From: Posidonia oceanica
Lineage: Eukaryota; Streptophyta; Magnoliopsida; Alismatales; Posidoniaceae
Reading direction: 5' to 3'
Length of the DNA stretch: 64,000 nucleotides
Assembly: GCA_037176725.1 (NCBI GenBank)
Contig: JAZBRS010000054.1
Span: 17,812,001 to 17,876,000, forward strand
Shown in pieces: positions 21,001-32,716 of this stretch. Position numbers and translations under genes: made by a program. The notes beneath the pieces were generated by a model. It was given only the letters and a program-made list of their open reading frames with translations. It was not told where the DNA came from and made no database searches. Numbering within the stretch: the first letter of the stretch is position 1; each line of letters starts with the position of its first letter.

Positions 21001-23981
21001 TATTGCATTGCTTTTAATTTCAGTTATTTCTTTTTATTACGTTCTGATCCTTCTGTAGTTTAAATAGTTTTAGTTTCATTTACTTCTAGTCCGGTAGCTT
21101 GTTTTATTTACTTTTGAGTCCTGTAGTTGATTAATATCATTTAAATGTTTGTTTTTACCATATTACATTACATTTAACTTCTGCAATTTATTATATTTGC
21201 ACTTGAGTCCTCTGTTGATTGATCATTTCATTTAAATGCATGTTTTGTCTTATTACATTGCGTTAAGGTCCTCTGTTTATTTTAAATTGCATCTAGGTCC
21301 TGTTTCAGTTGATGAATGTCATTTATTTCTCTTTTTTACCTTACTGCATTGCAATGAGGTCCTTGAATTTATTTTATTTGCCTTGCAGTCCTCAGTTGGT
21401 TGATGTTTGATTTAATTCGCATTTACTATCTTATTGCATTGCATAAAACTCCTGCAGGTTGCATTATTTGCATTTTAGTCCACAGACCATGCATGCATTC
21501 ATTTAAATTGCATTTTTACCTTATTGAATTGCATTTTAGCCCCTGTACTTAGTTTAATTGCACATCAGTCCTCATACAGTTCATGCATTTCATTTAATCA
21601 GCATTTAAAACTATATTGCATTACTGAAAAACCCAAAAAACATGTTTATTTGCATATCAGTCCATCAGTAGTTTAAAAACTCATTTAATCTGCATTTAAA
21701 TCATATTGTATTACTAAAAAACACAAAAACATGGTGTAATTGCACTTAAGTCCACATTCTATGAATCAGTAGTTTAAATTTGCATATTTCATTGCATATA
21801 AAACCCACAAAAATTCTGTATTTGCACATTAGTCCTTAGAGCATTCATCTTTCATTTAATTTCTATTTCTTATCTTATTGCATTGCTAAAAAATCCAAAA
21901 AATTTGTTTTATTTGCATTTTAGTCCTCCATGCATTTAAATACCATGTTAGTTGCATTTTAAACCACATTGCATTGTTAAAAAGCCCAATAGTTTTCTGA
22001 AATTGCACATAAGTCCATGTTTTCAACTTTTACAAGTTTGCATGCTTTCTTTGCATTACATTTAGGCCCTGTAAGTTTTCAAAAATTGCATTTAGGTCCC
22101 TGGTCCTCTTGTGTAGCATGCATTGCATTCATTTCTATTTTGCATAATAGCCTACCAGTTTACCATGATCATAGCTAGACTGCGGCATGCATCCATCCAT
22201 GCCTCCATTTTGCATTTAAGTCCACACATTTCTAGAAACTGCATTTAGGCCCCCATCTTTGCATTTTTACATGCATTGCACCCATACATCATTGCACTTA
22301 GCATCTTAGCACACTTCTGAGCACCCTTAGCTCCCATGCATGTGAGAGGCCCTGTTCTGCACACCTCTAGGAAATACTTGCACTTAGATCCCTTCATTTC
22401 CTTGGTTCTTGGGCCTTCTGACCTTGAGGCCTGTATATCTTCCGATCGGACCGCCGGATCTTCGTGACCAAGCTACCCGGATTATCCTGGTGGAGCGGAC
22501 TTTCATGCTGACCAAGGCTACCTCAGATCAGGCCTCAGATCTCCAAGGTAAGTCCTTTTGAATCACTGCATGGCATTCTTTGTTACATATCACTTGCATT
22601 GCATGCATTGTTTTCGCTCTGCGTTTTCCGCGCATGTAGATTAGGACTTCCCCTCTTGCCTATCTACTCTACTTCCACTTTTCACGTCTTCTTAGTGTCT
22701 TTGGGTTGAGTTTTCGTTGGATTCACTACTGATCGCGGCCTTCTTCCCATTTTCCCACGATCCGATTGCACTGCGAGCTTTGGGCAGCGTGCGAGACACA
22801 TCGTGGGACGGTTTAGTGGGAAACAGTCACAGGATAGTGGTGATCCCTCTGCTTGCTTTCTTTCTCCTTTGCGGGTCTTCACACTTGCATCGCACGGTCC
22901 TTAATCGGTGTTTGTTTTCCACTTACATCGCTTGCCTCTCTTTACTTGTTTTATTTTTCCCCTTTGCATGTTTTTACATCTGCATTGCGTGGTTTTTACG
23001 ATGTTTTGTTTCCGCACTTGCATTGCTTGTTTTCCTTCGCTCTTGCACTGTTTTGCGTGCCAGCATCTGTTTTCGCCTATTTTCGCATCGTTTTGCGTGT
23101 CTACATCTGTTTTTGCTCTTACTTTTGCACCATTTTGCGTGCCAGCATTTGTTTTCGCCTGTTTTCGCACCATTTTGCGTGCCCGCTTCCCCTTTAGCTT
23201 ACTGTTGCACCATTTTGCGTGCCTGCTTTCGTTTCTTGCACTGTTTTGCGTGTCTACTTTCGTTTCTTGCACCGTTTTGCGTGTTTGATGTTGTTTTCCT
23301 TTGCATGTCGCTTGCATGTGTATGGGTTTGCCGCCGTTTTGTTTTATTGCCTGCTTTTGCATTTAGGGCAGTGATGCTTACTGCTTGGAGTTCTCACGAA
23401 CCAGGGTTCACCCGGTTCAGAGCACAGACAGCGCTGCTGAGCACTTAGATTGCACGTTTAATTTCTTGCATGCATGCTATCATTTAGAGCACACCTTTGA
23501 GCATCTAATTAGGCATTCATGGCACTTAGGCATTCAAAGTATGCATTTCCCCGCGTATGCGAGTGTAAGCTTAGAAAGACCGATTCTCGGGCGTGTTGGG
23601 GGTGCCTAACACCTTCCCCGCATGTAACAGGAGTCCTTGCCCTTTCTCATGGCCCGCAATGACCATATTGCACTTATCCTAGGCACGAATCACATCATTT
23701 GCATCTCATTGCATCTCATTTCATTTGCATTGCATCTTTTGCTTGGTTTTGCGTGTTTATTCACTCATTTTCCAGGTTTTCCTTGTCTCCCGACTTAATA
23801 GATACGGTGGCGACTCTGATTTGTCTTATCTTCCCATTTTCTTTCTTTTTTTTCCCTTTTTTGGTGTTTTCGAGTCAAGCCTTCCTTCTCAGATGCACCC
23901 GCTAATAGTGAACCTGATTCTGATCGGTGCATGCGAGCTTTGGCATCGTGAATGGACGATCCGAACACTGGGATCGCTACA
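18071..23981 (+). mobile_element. Element 2 5' LTR (family B)
   Basis: TGTTGACACCCC...GGGATCGCTACA, 5,911 bp. In order: AAACCCTA-rich start (18120-18420), adenine-rich block of TTAAAACAATTAAA words (18590-19500), polypyrimidine tract (19510-19760), C-rich region (19780-20570), splice-donor consensus CAG|GTAAGT at 20574/20575, GCATT/AGGTCC spacer block (20930-22330), second donor AAG|GTAAGT at 22547/22548, degraded 40-bp repeats (23030-23290), GGTGCCTAACACCTTCCCC box (23596-23635) and the terminus. It lacks a 32-bp segment present in the 3' LTR between two AGAGCA copies. The ORFs inside (for example 20604-20909) are conserved only because the DNA is. Confidence 0.92.
18590..19500 (+). repeat. 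Adenine-rich AAACAATTAAA low-complexity block in LTR
   Basis: About 900 bp dominated by AAAACAATTAAA, AACTTAAAA and AAATTAAAAC words with almost no G. Repeated at 38770-39650 in the 3' LTR. The minus-strand ORF at 19017-19214 (repeated at 39192-39389) reflects this composition. It contains nothing gene-like. Confidence 0.85.
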
Positions 23982-23982
23982 G

Positions 23983-24000
23983 TGGCGACTCCGCTAGGGA
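23983..24000 (+). promoter_or_regulatory. Primer-binding site of Element 2
   Basis: TGGCGACTCCGCTAGGGA, one base after the LTR terminus CTACA. It differs from the Element 1 site at one position (A for G). It serves as the start of minus-strand DNA synthesis from a tRNA primer. Confidence 0.88.
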
Positions 24001-25226
24001 TACTAGACTCCGGCTTTCGTTTTTGGCTTTCGCTCGCTTGCATTTTGCATCTTTGTTTGCCTTTGTGCCTTTATCTGCCTTGTCTGCTTGCTTAGCTCCC
24101 CTTTAATTGCCTTATTCATTTACTTATCACACTGCTCTTTAATTATTATCTCAGCATTTATTTACTTTATCTGCTTTATTCACTGTTTTAATTTAAGTAC
24201 TTCCTTTATTCTAGCATTCCATTGCCATGCTTGCGTGATTATTGCTTTAATTCATGCCTTTTGTCTGATGCTTGCTTTATCTTACACAAGTATGCTATAT
24301 CACTACACTGATGCACATGCTATGCCTTACCTGCCTTTTGTTATGCTGATTGTTTTCCACTTTCACTAAGCATGTCTACAACATTAGCACATGCCATGAA
24401 CATGCCTTTTGCTATTATGTATGTTGTTTGCTTGCCATGCTTGGGTGATTTTCTTCCCCTTTTTTTGCATTAAGCCTAAGGACAATTAGAGACTGATTGC
24501 TTCCCCCATGGCTAATTAAAAATGGCAAGTAAAAATAAAATCTAGGATCAACTAGAGCCATCAACACACTTGCATCCCCTTGAGTTAATAAAATACGCAA
24601 GGATAAAAACTTTAATCATTTGCATGAAGCATCATATAGGGCATGCATCTTCTCATCTGAGTCACCTATTAGTCTGCGAAGGATAGTCCCGGCCTCTTGC
24701 CCCAATGCTTTGACATGGCATAAGTCAGTTGGTCTGTCTCCCTTGTCAGGGGTCGTGTCGGTGCTAGTGGAGGGTACCACCCACGCTTCGGTGGGGTCGA
24801 GGCCACCAACGCACCACCCTGTTATTACCTGAGCTTTGGGCCAGGATTTAGACAGGGGACCTACTTTTCTAGCCTAAGTCGGTGACCTGTACACCTGTGG
24901 GTATCCGAAGTAGACTACCTACTAGGAAACACTAGCTTGGTGAGAGAGAGCATGCTAGAAAGCATACATATCATTCATGCCACAACTTAATGCATTTGCA
25001 TTTTATTTTCTGTTACTAATCCCAATTTCTGTTGTGTCCCTCACAGAGTTCAGTGAGCGAGATCCCTAGCTGGAGTACGAGTTCCTCCTCTTACTGACAC
25101 CTCTGCTGAGACACTTGTGCTTGACCATCTCCTTCCAAGCTATTCTCTTTTGCGATCATAGCTCCTCCTAGAACTCGTCCGCTTTCCCCCCGTTACAGCC
25201 CTATTTTGACTCGCTCTCGGTCAGCA
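24001..25226 (+). other. Element 2 leader between PBS and gag
   Basis: Noncoding leader matching 11301-12450 in Element 1 along most of its length (GGACAATTAGAGAC, GGTGAGAGAGAGCATG.TAGAAAGCAT, CATGCCAC, CAGCCCTATTTTGACTCG). It is rich in short T/C words and has no conserved reading frame. Confidence 0.7.
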
Positions 25227-27400
25227 ATGGCCCAACGCACCATCGAACCCCTGCTTACCCTTGCCACGGAGGCAGTTTCCGCTTCGGTCCCTCCGACTCC
25301 CGCTTCCAACCCTTCTGTGCCCCTTGTGACACCAGGGTTTCCCCCTCTATTGCCTAGGGCACTCCAGTATGTTGTGGGGCATTGGCAGACATTCACTCCT
25401 CTAGATCCGATCGCCGAGTCTATCTTGATGACCACCACTCGCCTTCCGGAGGCGCCTCTGACCCCTCCTTCCCAGGGATACGTCACTTTTGACACCCCTT
25501 CTGCTACTGCGGCGACCCTTGCCATAGGACTTCAACTTTCTGGACAGTCTGTACCTCTTGGCTCTGGCCCCCTGCCGACGCTGCACTTCAGCGTTCCCAC
25601 TGACAAGACACCTGAAGAGTAGTACCAGCATCTGATGGAAACTGCCCAGCGGCTACAGGGCATGGCTCTATCAGTCCGCCCTTCCTTTGTTCCTGCTGGT
25701 CCTGAGATTCCTGTGCAGCCTGCTCCCACATATCATGCATTTCATTCTGCACTTCCGCCTAGATCATCGTCTCAACTGCTCACAGTTCTGGCGGTGGGGG
25801 CACGTATCCCGCCTCTTGCATCTGCACAACACCACACACAGCATGCACCTCTGCCACCTGGTGGCCAGTCCTTCGGACTGGTTCGAGCGTAGTACCCCGT
25901 AGGCTTGCCGCCCGGCACCACACCGGTGCGACCGCTGCTGCTCCAGCATTCTGCACCCACTGCACAGCATGTCATCTATCCGCCTCCCTTGCATCAGGTT
26001 CAGTCATCAGCATGCATTCCCTCTTACACTCCACCACTGCATGGGTACGCCAGCCATCACGTCGCGTCACCAGGCGATGTGATGGTGGATCCGGAGGAGC
26101 ACCTTGGTGCGACCCCATCGGCGTACATGGTCCCTGCCCCCGCTGCCCCATCACCTCTGGCAGCTAATCCGGACCCCATCAATAATAGGATGGATGTTCT
26201 AGAGAAAGCACTACGTCTAGTGCAGGGTACAGACCACCAGACCTACCAGTTCCGGGACCTCTGCTACTTCCTAGAGGCGGTACTCCCACCAAAGTTCAAG
26301 ATCCCGGACTTTGAGAAATATGATGGTAGGGGCTGCCCCATAGCCCATCTGAAGGCGTATTGCGGTGATCTGCCCAGCTTCAGGCTGACGAGAGTTTGCT
26401 GATCTGCCTGTTCCAAAAGAGTCTGTTCGGTCCAGCCCTCAAGTGGTTCACATCGCTTGACATGACTGCGATCAAGACTTGGAACGACCTAAGCCAGGCG
26501 TTCCTGGAACAATATTCCTTCAACCTCGACCTGGTCAAAAAGCGCACGGACCTGGTCGCAACCAAGCAGAATCCTGGCGAGCCGTTCGGGGAGTACGTCG
26601 GCCGTTGGCACGCCCTTGCTTCACAAGTTCGAGATAGGCCCTCTGACGAGGAGTCTATTGAGATCGTTATCAAAGGGGCGCAACCATCCACCGGTGCTAT
26701 GCTTAGCATCCAACCCGTCACGACCTTCACTGCAGTGATCCGAGCTGGCACTCGCGTAGAGAGTTCGTTGCGGAGTGGCAACTTCCCCGCACTCTCTGCG
26801 CTTGCCAAGCAGGCCTCCGCCAGCAGTAACAACAGCGGCAGCAACAACAATCGTCCCAAGAAGAAGGATCCGCCGAAACCCACTGTTGCATACGTCGACT
26901 CTCCTGCTGCGCCTGTTCATCTGGCATCTCGGCTTGTGTCTCCTCAGATCTTTTATGCACCTGCACCAAGGACACACCCCACACCACAGATCACTACCAC
27001 CGCTCGACCGGTCTATCCTGCTGTACCAGTTCAACAAGGACAATTCCAAAGGCAGAGACGGCCACCCACTGAGAAGCGGAAGTTCGCCCCACTGGTGGAA
27101 TCGTTGAATGCCATCCTCTTGAAGGTTGTGTCGCTCTTGAAGTTTTCGGAGGTTCGCCCGCCACCAGACCCACTACCGCATTGGTTTAAGGTGAACCTTT
27201 TCTGCAATTTCCATCGAAGCGTTGGGCATTCGACGGATAATTGCTACACCCTACGGAATGCTATCCAGGACTTGATCGAGTCGGGAACGATTGTGATCAA
27301 CATGCACGAGGCGTCCACTTCTACACCACCTCATGCATCTGCATCAGCATCTGCCCCTGCTAACATTGTCCACCAGCCCCTGCCGGAGCACTCCTATTAG
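25227..27400 (+). pseudogene. gag: Element 2 gag pseudogene
   Basis: The start codon at 25227 (MAQRTIEPL) is preferred to 25206 because it aligns with Element 1. The N-terminal third is P/S/T-rich. The capsid-like domain (about 26230-26700) has YQFRDLCYF, EKYDGRGCPIAHLKAYC, LKWFTSLDMTAIKTWNDL and FGEYVGRWHALASQV. A zinc-knuckle variant CNFHRSVGHSTDNC (CX2HX4HX4C) lies near 27208-27249, followed by YTLRNAIQDLIESG. Breaks: TAG at 25620 and 25890, then a frameshift near 26390 (frame 0 to frame 2). After the frameshift it is open for 334 codons to 27398, and the same frame continues into the protease. The TAG at 25620 occupies the same codon as the TAG at 12853 in Element 1. Confidence 0.9.
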
Positions 27401-27457
27401 GGAGGCATAGGGACCTCGAGAATCCATTCTCTTTTCTCTTCCAGGTCTCCCACGTCT

Positions 27458-28609
27458 GTGGTAAACCCTTCTGAGCTTATCCATGATGTTTCTACCCTCT
27501 TTCCAGTCTCCCTCTACCTCGCGGCTGTCGCCGGCTTTGAGTCGGCCGTTCATATGATCCGACCGTGTGCCAGGCCGGAGCGTTCTTCTGCACCTGCCAC
27601 CATGCTTCCTCGGGCTCAAGCCCCAGTGCACCTGCTAGGTAACCCGCAGCCAGCATCCCTAGTACATTTCCTAGGCAGGCCTCAGCTAGGGTCTCTTGTA
27701 CACTTGTTAGGAAGACCTCAGCCTCCACCCCCTTTGCCTTCCCAGCAACCCCCATGTCCATACCCCCCTCAACCAATAGGCACCCCTGTAGGCCCTCTCG
27801 TGCTCGTTGCATGCGCTCCCGTGGTTATCAACCTAACCTGGGACACTCATCACATACCTTACAGCTATGCCATAGAAATGTGTGCAGAGGTGACGTGATC
27901 GAGGAGGGTCTACAAACCCCCAGCACCAGTGGTTAGGCCTAGTCATCCAGAACCTGCAGTACCTCCTCCCTCAGGCCAACCTGCAACGCTGCCACCATCA
28001 GGCCAACCTCTTGTTCCTACCATAGCTGAACCTGTCCCTAAAGCCATACTTCCTGCCACCAAAAAGGGCCAGCCCAAGGCCGACATTACTTCCCAACTTA
28101 AAAAGGTTAAAGTCGACATATCCATTTGGGACCTGATACACACCTCTGCCGAACACCGCGAGGCTTTTCTTCGCGTGTTCCAAGCTGCCCATGTGTCCCA
28201 AGCCATAGAACCTGCCACCTTGGAAAGCATGGTCGGAATGATTGCGGAGCCTCAGGTCATCACTTTCACGAGTGATGAGTTGCCTCTGGTGGAGATTAAT
28301 CATAACCAACCCTTGTTCATCATGGTACAATTCAAGAACTTTCGCATTCCCCTTGCGCTGATCGATAATGGGTCAGGCCTTAACGTTTGTCCCTTGCGAA
28401 CAGTAACTAAGCTCGGATTCAAGGCCGAGGACATTACTTCGGCTGTAAAGGGAATGATAGCTTTTGATAATACCCACCATGACGCTCTAGGGATTTTGAT
28501 TATTCCTCTTATCATTGGCCCGGTCACATTCGATGTGAAATTCTACGTCGTTGACTTGGAGCCTGACTTCAACTTTCTGCTTGGCCGCCCTTGGCTCCAC
28601 AAGCATTAG
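27458..28609 (+). pseudogene. pol: Protease region of Element 2 pol
   Basis: Same frame as the end of gag. A proline-rich linker (27458-27898, TGA at 27896) is followed by an aspartic protease domain in about 28250-28609. The catalytic motif is LIDNGSGLNVCPL (usual form D-S/N-G-S-A) and the flap-to-C-terminal motif is FNFLLGRPWLH. The protease would process the Gag-Pol polyprotein. TAG at 28607 ends this open stretch just after RPWLHKH. The frame goes on with further stops at 28679 and 28982. The upstream lysine-rich part (KKGQPKADITSQLKK) and DLIHTSAEHREAFLRVF are typical of Tat Gag-Pol junctions. Confidence 0.85.
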
Positions 28610-30620
28610 GTTATCCCCTCGACCCTCCATCGCATGATCAAGTTCCACCGAGGCGACGATGTCATCGTTGTCATAGCGTAGAATTTTGAGAAGGAGCGGA
28701 TCGAGGCAGTCTCCTCTGTCTCTTTACAGATTATCCCCTTTGATCCTGAACTCTCTGATGCTTTATACCGCGTTAATCGGTGCGAGTTGGTTAACTTTAT
28801 ACCAGATCTTGAACGTGTCAACTCCTTGGTCGTTCACAATAACCCTTTCCAGATGGTCGAAAATGTCTGTCACAGGTGGAGTTACGTTAAGGGGACACCG
28901 CTCGGGCGATACGGCCAGGGAATCGCTGAGCCGATCGTGGCAGAGGAGCGAAGAGACAATGAGGGTCTTGGATACGACCCGTAGGCTGATGAAAGTAAGT
29001 GCCCGCAACCGAAGAATCAAAGAATGATTATTCCCTGGGACCTCGCTAACTTCACTAGTGCAGGTATCCTGGGTTCAAGCGGAGTTCAAGCCGTAGTGCA
29101 GTCAGAGCCATGCCAAAATCCTTCGTTGCCGGGAGAAGACTGGGTATGCATTGAGGACTACTACTCGGATGAGGAGCAGTCTGGCACAGGAGGGGCAGCA
29201 TGGACCTGCAGCGAGATCCAACTTGGCTCGGCAGCATCTCGATTAGTTTGTCTGGCCCTTCCCTTTACAGATCATAAAGCAGCAGATTTGGCAGGCCCTT
29301 TGGCAAATTTGATAGTCTCTGATCTTCCTGCAGTCTTGTCAGCATCACCGATGCTAGCACAAACAACTCTGAAGTCAACGACACCAGCTCAGGCACAGTT
29401 AGCCAGTCTGCCCACGGCCGCAGTCGCATCAGTACAACTGTCACCCTCTCTAGTGGGTCAATCACTGAGTTCGGCCAGCAGCGCGACTCAGCACATTTCA
29501 GCAGCCGCGTTACAAGCAACACCGCTGGCTCAGTCAGTCACACATCCTCCTGCCTCAAAAGATCAACTCTCGTGGTAGGCCCCCATGGTGCCAGAGGCCG
29601 TGCAGTCACCATCACAACCAGAACCAGAGGCCCTGTCGTGCAGCACAACCTCCCAGCCATTGGTCTCCCAGAAGAACAGCTTCGCCTCCCCTCCAGCTGC
29701 GGCAGTGACTTTGGCAGCGCACCCATCAACGGCACTGTTGACCAATCTGTTTGGATCACTGATGATCAGGCCGTCGCAATCTGCCATGCCTGCAGGCTAG
29801 CCAAAGCAAGCACCTAGAACTGTGGTACATCTAGCAGCCGGGCCAGAGCTAGAGGCCCCCGGTGCTTACTACGTCGACTCACCCTCGGATGAGGAAGAAG
29901 GAGTGGCAACCAAGGCCCAGGTCGACGCGTGGATGGGAGACTTAGAGCTGCTGTACCAGGAACAACTCATGTCGCTAACAGAGGACCTGGTAGCATATCA
30001 GGTGGCCATGAAGAAGGGGAAAGCCGTGGCTACGAACCCCTCCTCGCAGAAGGACCATGCCTCTATCATGGTCGTTGAAGAAGACTCAGCGGTAGTGGCC
30101 TCCACTAGACCGGATGAACTGATCACTTTGCAGCCACAAGGTGGGTCTAGGTGGTTGGTGCGGTACATGCCTCACTCCAGCAATACGCCGATTGGCCACT
30201 AGCCTGATATACCCTCCACAACAAGGAGCATGGAGGGAGAAGCATCAGCAGTACAGGCAGTGACAGAATCAGCTGAATCAGCAGAGCCAGCAGTGGCAGA
30301 GTCAGTGGCAGTGCCAGAAACAGAGTTAGCAGCAGCGCCATCAACGGCGGAGCAGGCAAAGGAGATTGCCAGGACAAAGGTCACGCACCGAGGATATAGA
30401 AACACCCGAGTAAGCTTGACCATCCTGAAGCGTCACAGGGCCAAGAAGCAGAATATCTACACTCCTTTTACATAACAAATCCCACTTTTGAAAAGGAGAT
30501 TCTATCAGAACATGTTGCATATGAAGAAGAAGATGATACAGGCGAGGATGAGAATGATAGACCATCGCCTGAGTTCCGGCCCTATGACGACGATCCAGAA
30601 GGCCCCAACCTTCATGTCGA
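28610..30620 (+). pseudogene. pol: Pol linker between protease and reverse transcriptase
   Basis: Mostly frame 2. It reads through the post-protease conserved region (HRMIKFHRGDDVIVV, LYRVNRCELVNFIPD, SYVKGTPLGRYGQGI) to a TAG at 28982. An acidic and Q/S/A/T-rich spacer follows (29024-29578, then 29822-30202 with YYVDSPSDEEEG). The stretch 30230-30475 is E/A/V-rich in a different frame. Long, poorly conserved spacers between PR and RT are common in Tat elements. I recognise no catalytic domain here. Stops at 29576 and 30200 and frame changes show decay. Confidence 0.65.
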
Positions 30621-31544
30621 AGAGGAGACAAAGGTTGTTAACATTGGCACAGCCGAGGAGGCTAGGGAAGTTCACATCAGCACCCTACTATCGCCCCAGG
30701 CCAGAATAGAATTCATTGCATTTCTGAAAGAGTATGTAGATGTCTTCACCTAGAGCTATGAAGACATGATTGGCCTTGATGTCGAAATAGTAGTACATAA
30801 CCTACCCTTGGATCCAGATGCCAAGCCAGTAAAGCAGAAGCTAAGAAGATGGCGACCACAGTGGCTGCTCATGATCAAAGAAGAGATAATGAAGCAGCTC
30901 AGTGTCAACTTTCTGAAGGTCGTTCTTTACCCTGAGTGGCTTGCGAACATTGTGCCAGTGCCCAAGAAGGATGGCCGAGTCCGGATATGTATCGACTACA
31001 GGGACCTAAACAAGGTGAGTCCTAAGGACGATTTCCCATTGCCTCATATTGACGTCCTAGTCGACAACACTGCAGGCCACAAGATGCTATCCTTTATGGA
31101 CGGCTTCTCCGGCTATAACCAGATCAAAATGGTAGAAGAAGACATTGAGAAGACATCATTCATCACCCCTTGGGGGTCTTCTGCTACCAAGTTATGCCGT
31201 TTGGGCTTAAGAATGCTGGCGCAACTTATCAAAGGGCGATGACTGCACTGTTCCACGACCTCATGCACCAAGAAGTGGAGGTTTATGTGGACGATATGAT
31301 TGCCAAAACCAAAGAGCCTGAAGATCACCTTACCTGTCTGAGGAAGCTCTTTAGCCGCTTGAGGAGGTACAAACTGCGGCTTAACCCTTGTAAATGCGTA
31401 TTTAGGGTATCATTTGGCAAACTCTTGGGCTACATTGTTAACCAGAGGGGGATTGAAGTGGACCTGATGAAAGCAAAAGCCATCGTGGACATGCTACCCC
31501 CCAGGACTGAAAATGGGGTCCGAGGCCTACTTGGGCGTTTATAG
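30621..31544 (+). pseudogene. pol: Reverse transcriptase domain of Element 2
   Basis: Copies element RNA into DNA in the cytoplasmic particle. Frame 1 runs from about 30621 (AEEAREVHISTLLSP), with a TAG at 30751 in a position that is normally tryptophan, through VPVPKKDGRVRICIDYRDLNK, FPLPHIDVLVDN and LSFMDGFSGYNQI. A single-base loss in a G run near 31170 shifts to frame 0, which carries VMPFGLKNAGATYQR and the catalytic YVDDMI, then GYIVNQRGIEVD. TAG at 31542 ends the ORF. The order of motifs and the YVDD box are normal; the gene is inactive through the stops and the shift. Confidence 0.93.
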
Positions 31545-32130
31545 TATATCAGTCGCTTCATTGCACAGCTTACGCTCATTTGTGAACCCATATTCAAGCT
31601 TGTGAAGAAGAATGCACAAATCGACTGGAGCGAGGAGTGCCAGGCTGCATTTGATAAAATCAAGCAGCTTCTAATCAAGCCTCCTGTCCTGGTTCCTCCC
31701 ATGCCAGGAAGACCTTTGCTTCTCTACCTTTCTACCACATAGCATTCCATGGGCGCTATCTTGGGCCAACATGACGAATCCGGTAGAAAGGAGCGGGCCA
31801 TTTATTACCTGAGCAAGAAGTTTAATGAATGCGAGGCCAGGTACAGCACAATAAAGAAGACCTGCTTATCCCTTGTCTGGGCTGCACAGAAACTAAGGGA
31901 TTATATAATGGCCTACCCAGTTCAACTCTTGTGCCTGCATGATCCTATCAAGTTCCTCTTTCAGAAGCCGGCTATGGTGGGCAGATGTGTCAAGTGGCAG
32001 GTGTTGTTATCTCAGTACGACATCACCTTTGTCACACAGAAATCCATGAAGGGCCAGGCCATGGCAGATCACCTTGCTGATTTTCCTCTGCTTGAATACC
32101 AGCCACTCCAGACACAGTTCCCTGACGAGG
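31545..32130 (+). pseudogene. pol: First RNase H domain of Element 2
   Basis: Frame 0, directly after RT. It contains the RT connection (FIAQLTLICEPIFKL, W.EECQAAFDKIK) and the usual gypsy RNase H region with GAILGQHD..GRKERAIYYLSKKF, YSTIKKTCLSLVWA.QKLR, and KWQVLLSQYDITFV. It degrades the RNA strand of the RNA-DNA hybrid. TAG at about 31740, at the end of the LYLSTT motif, falls where an aspartate-bearing segment is usual. Confidence 0.88.
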
Positions 32131-32165
32131 ACATTCTCTTTGCAATGGAAAACTCTGAGGAGAAA

Positions 32166-32716
32166 GACCCTGAGGACCAAGAGGAATGGCAGCTGTACTT
32201 TGATGGCGCTGTCAACAAGAAGGGCCGAGGTATAGGCGCAGTGCTAACCACGCCCTAAGGACAGATGATTCCTTTTGCGAGCCCTAAGGACAGATGATTC
32301 CTTTTGCGAGGAAGCTGGCTTTCACATGCACAAACAATGAAGCGGAATATGAAGCATGCATCCTGGGATTGAAAGTCGCCCTCGAGCATAAGGCGCAGAA
32401 GCTGCATGTGCACGGCGATGCCATGCTGGTGATCTCTCAAGTGAATGGCGACTGGAAGACAAAAGATCCAAAACTTGTGCCATATCACGAACACCTGCTG
32501 AAGCTAATGGAAGAATTTGGGAGCATCTGCTTCACATACATGAATAGAGCAAAGAACGCGTACACAGACGCACTAGCAACCCTGGCATCCTGGCTCAGTA
32601 TACCTGAAGACAGTGCAGTAGATGTATCAGTTACCTGCATAGAGCAACCCACGCATTGCATGAACATTGAGGAGGCAGATCCAGCAGGAAGAGCGGCCAT
32701 GGTATCACGACATTAA
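32166..32716 (+). pseudogene. pol: Second, archaeal-type RNase H (aRH) of Element 2
   Basis: A further RNase H domain between RNase H and integrase, known from the plant Tat lineage. Catalytic acids are all visible: D in WQLYFDGA, E in NNEAEYEACILGL, D in HGDAMLVI and D in TDALATLAS. A 29-bp tandem duplication (32252-32280 = 32281-32309) shifts the frame from 0 to 2 after GAVLTTP, and a TAA lies in the first copy. Downstream the domain is open to 32716. This domain is the best single marker of the element's lineage. Confidence 0.92.
32252..32309 (+). repeat. 29-bp tandem duplication in aRH
   Basis: GCCCTAAGGACAGATGATTC and the nine following bases occur twice head to tail with no mismatch (32252-32280, 32281-32309). 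Twenty-nine is not a multiple of three, so the reading frame is lost. Perfect identity suggests a recent slippage event. Confidence 0.95.
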
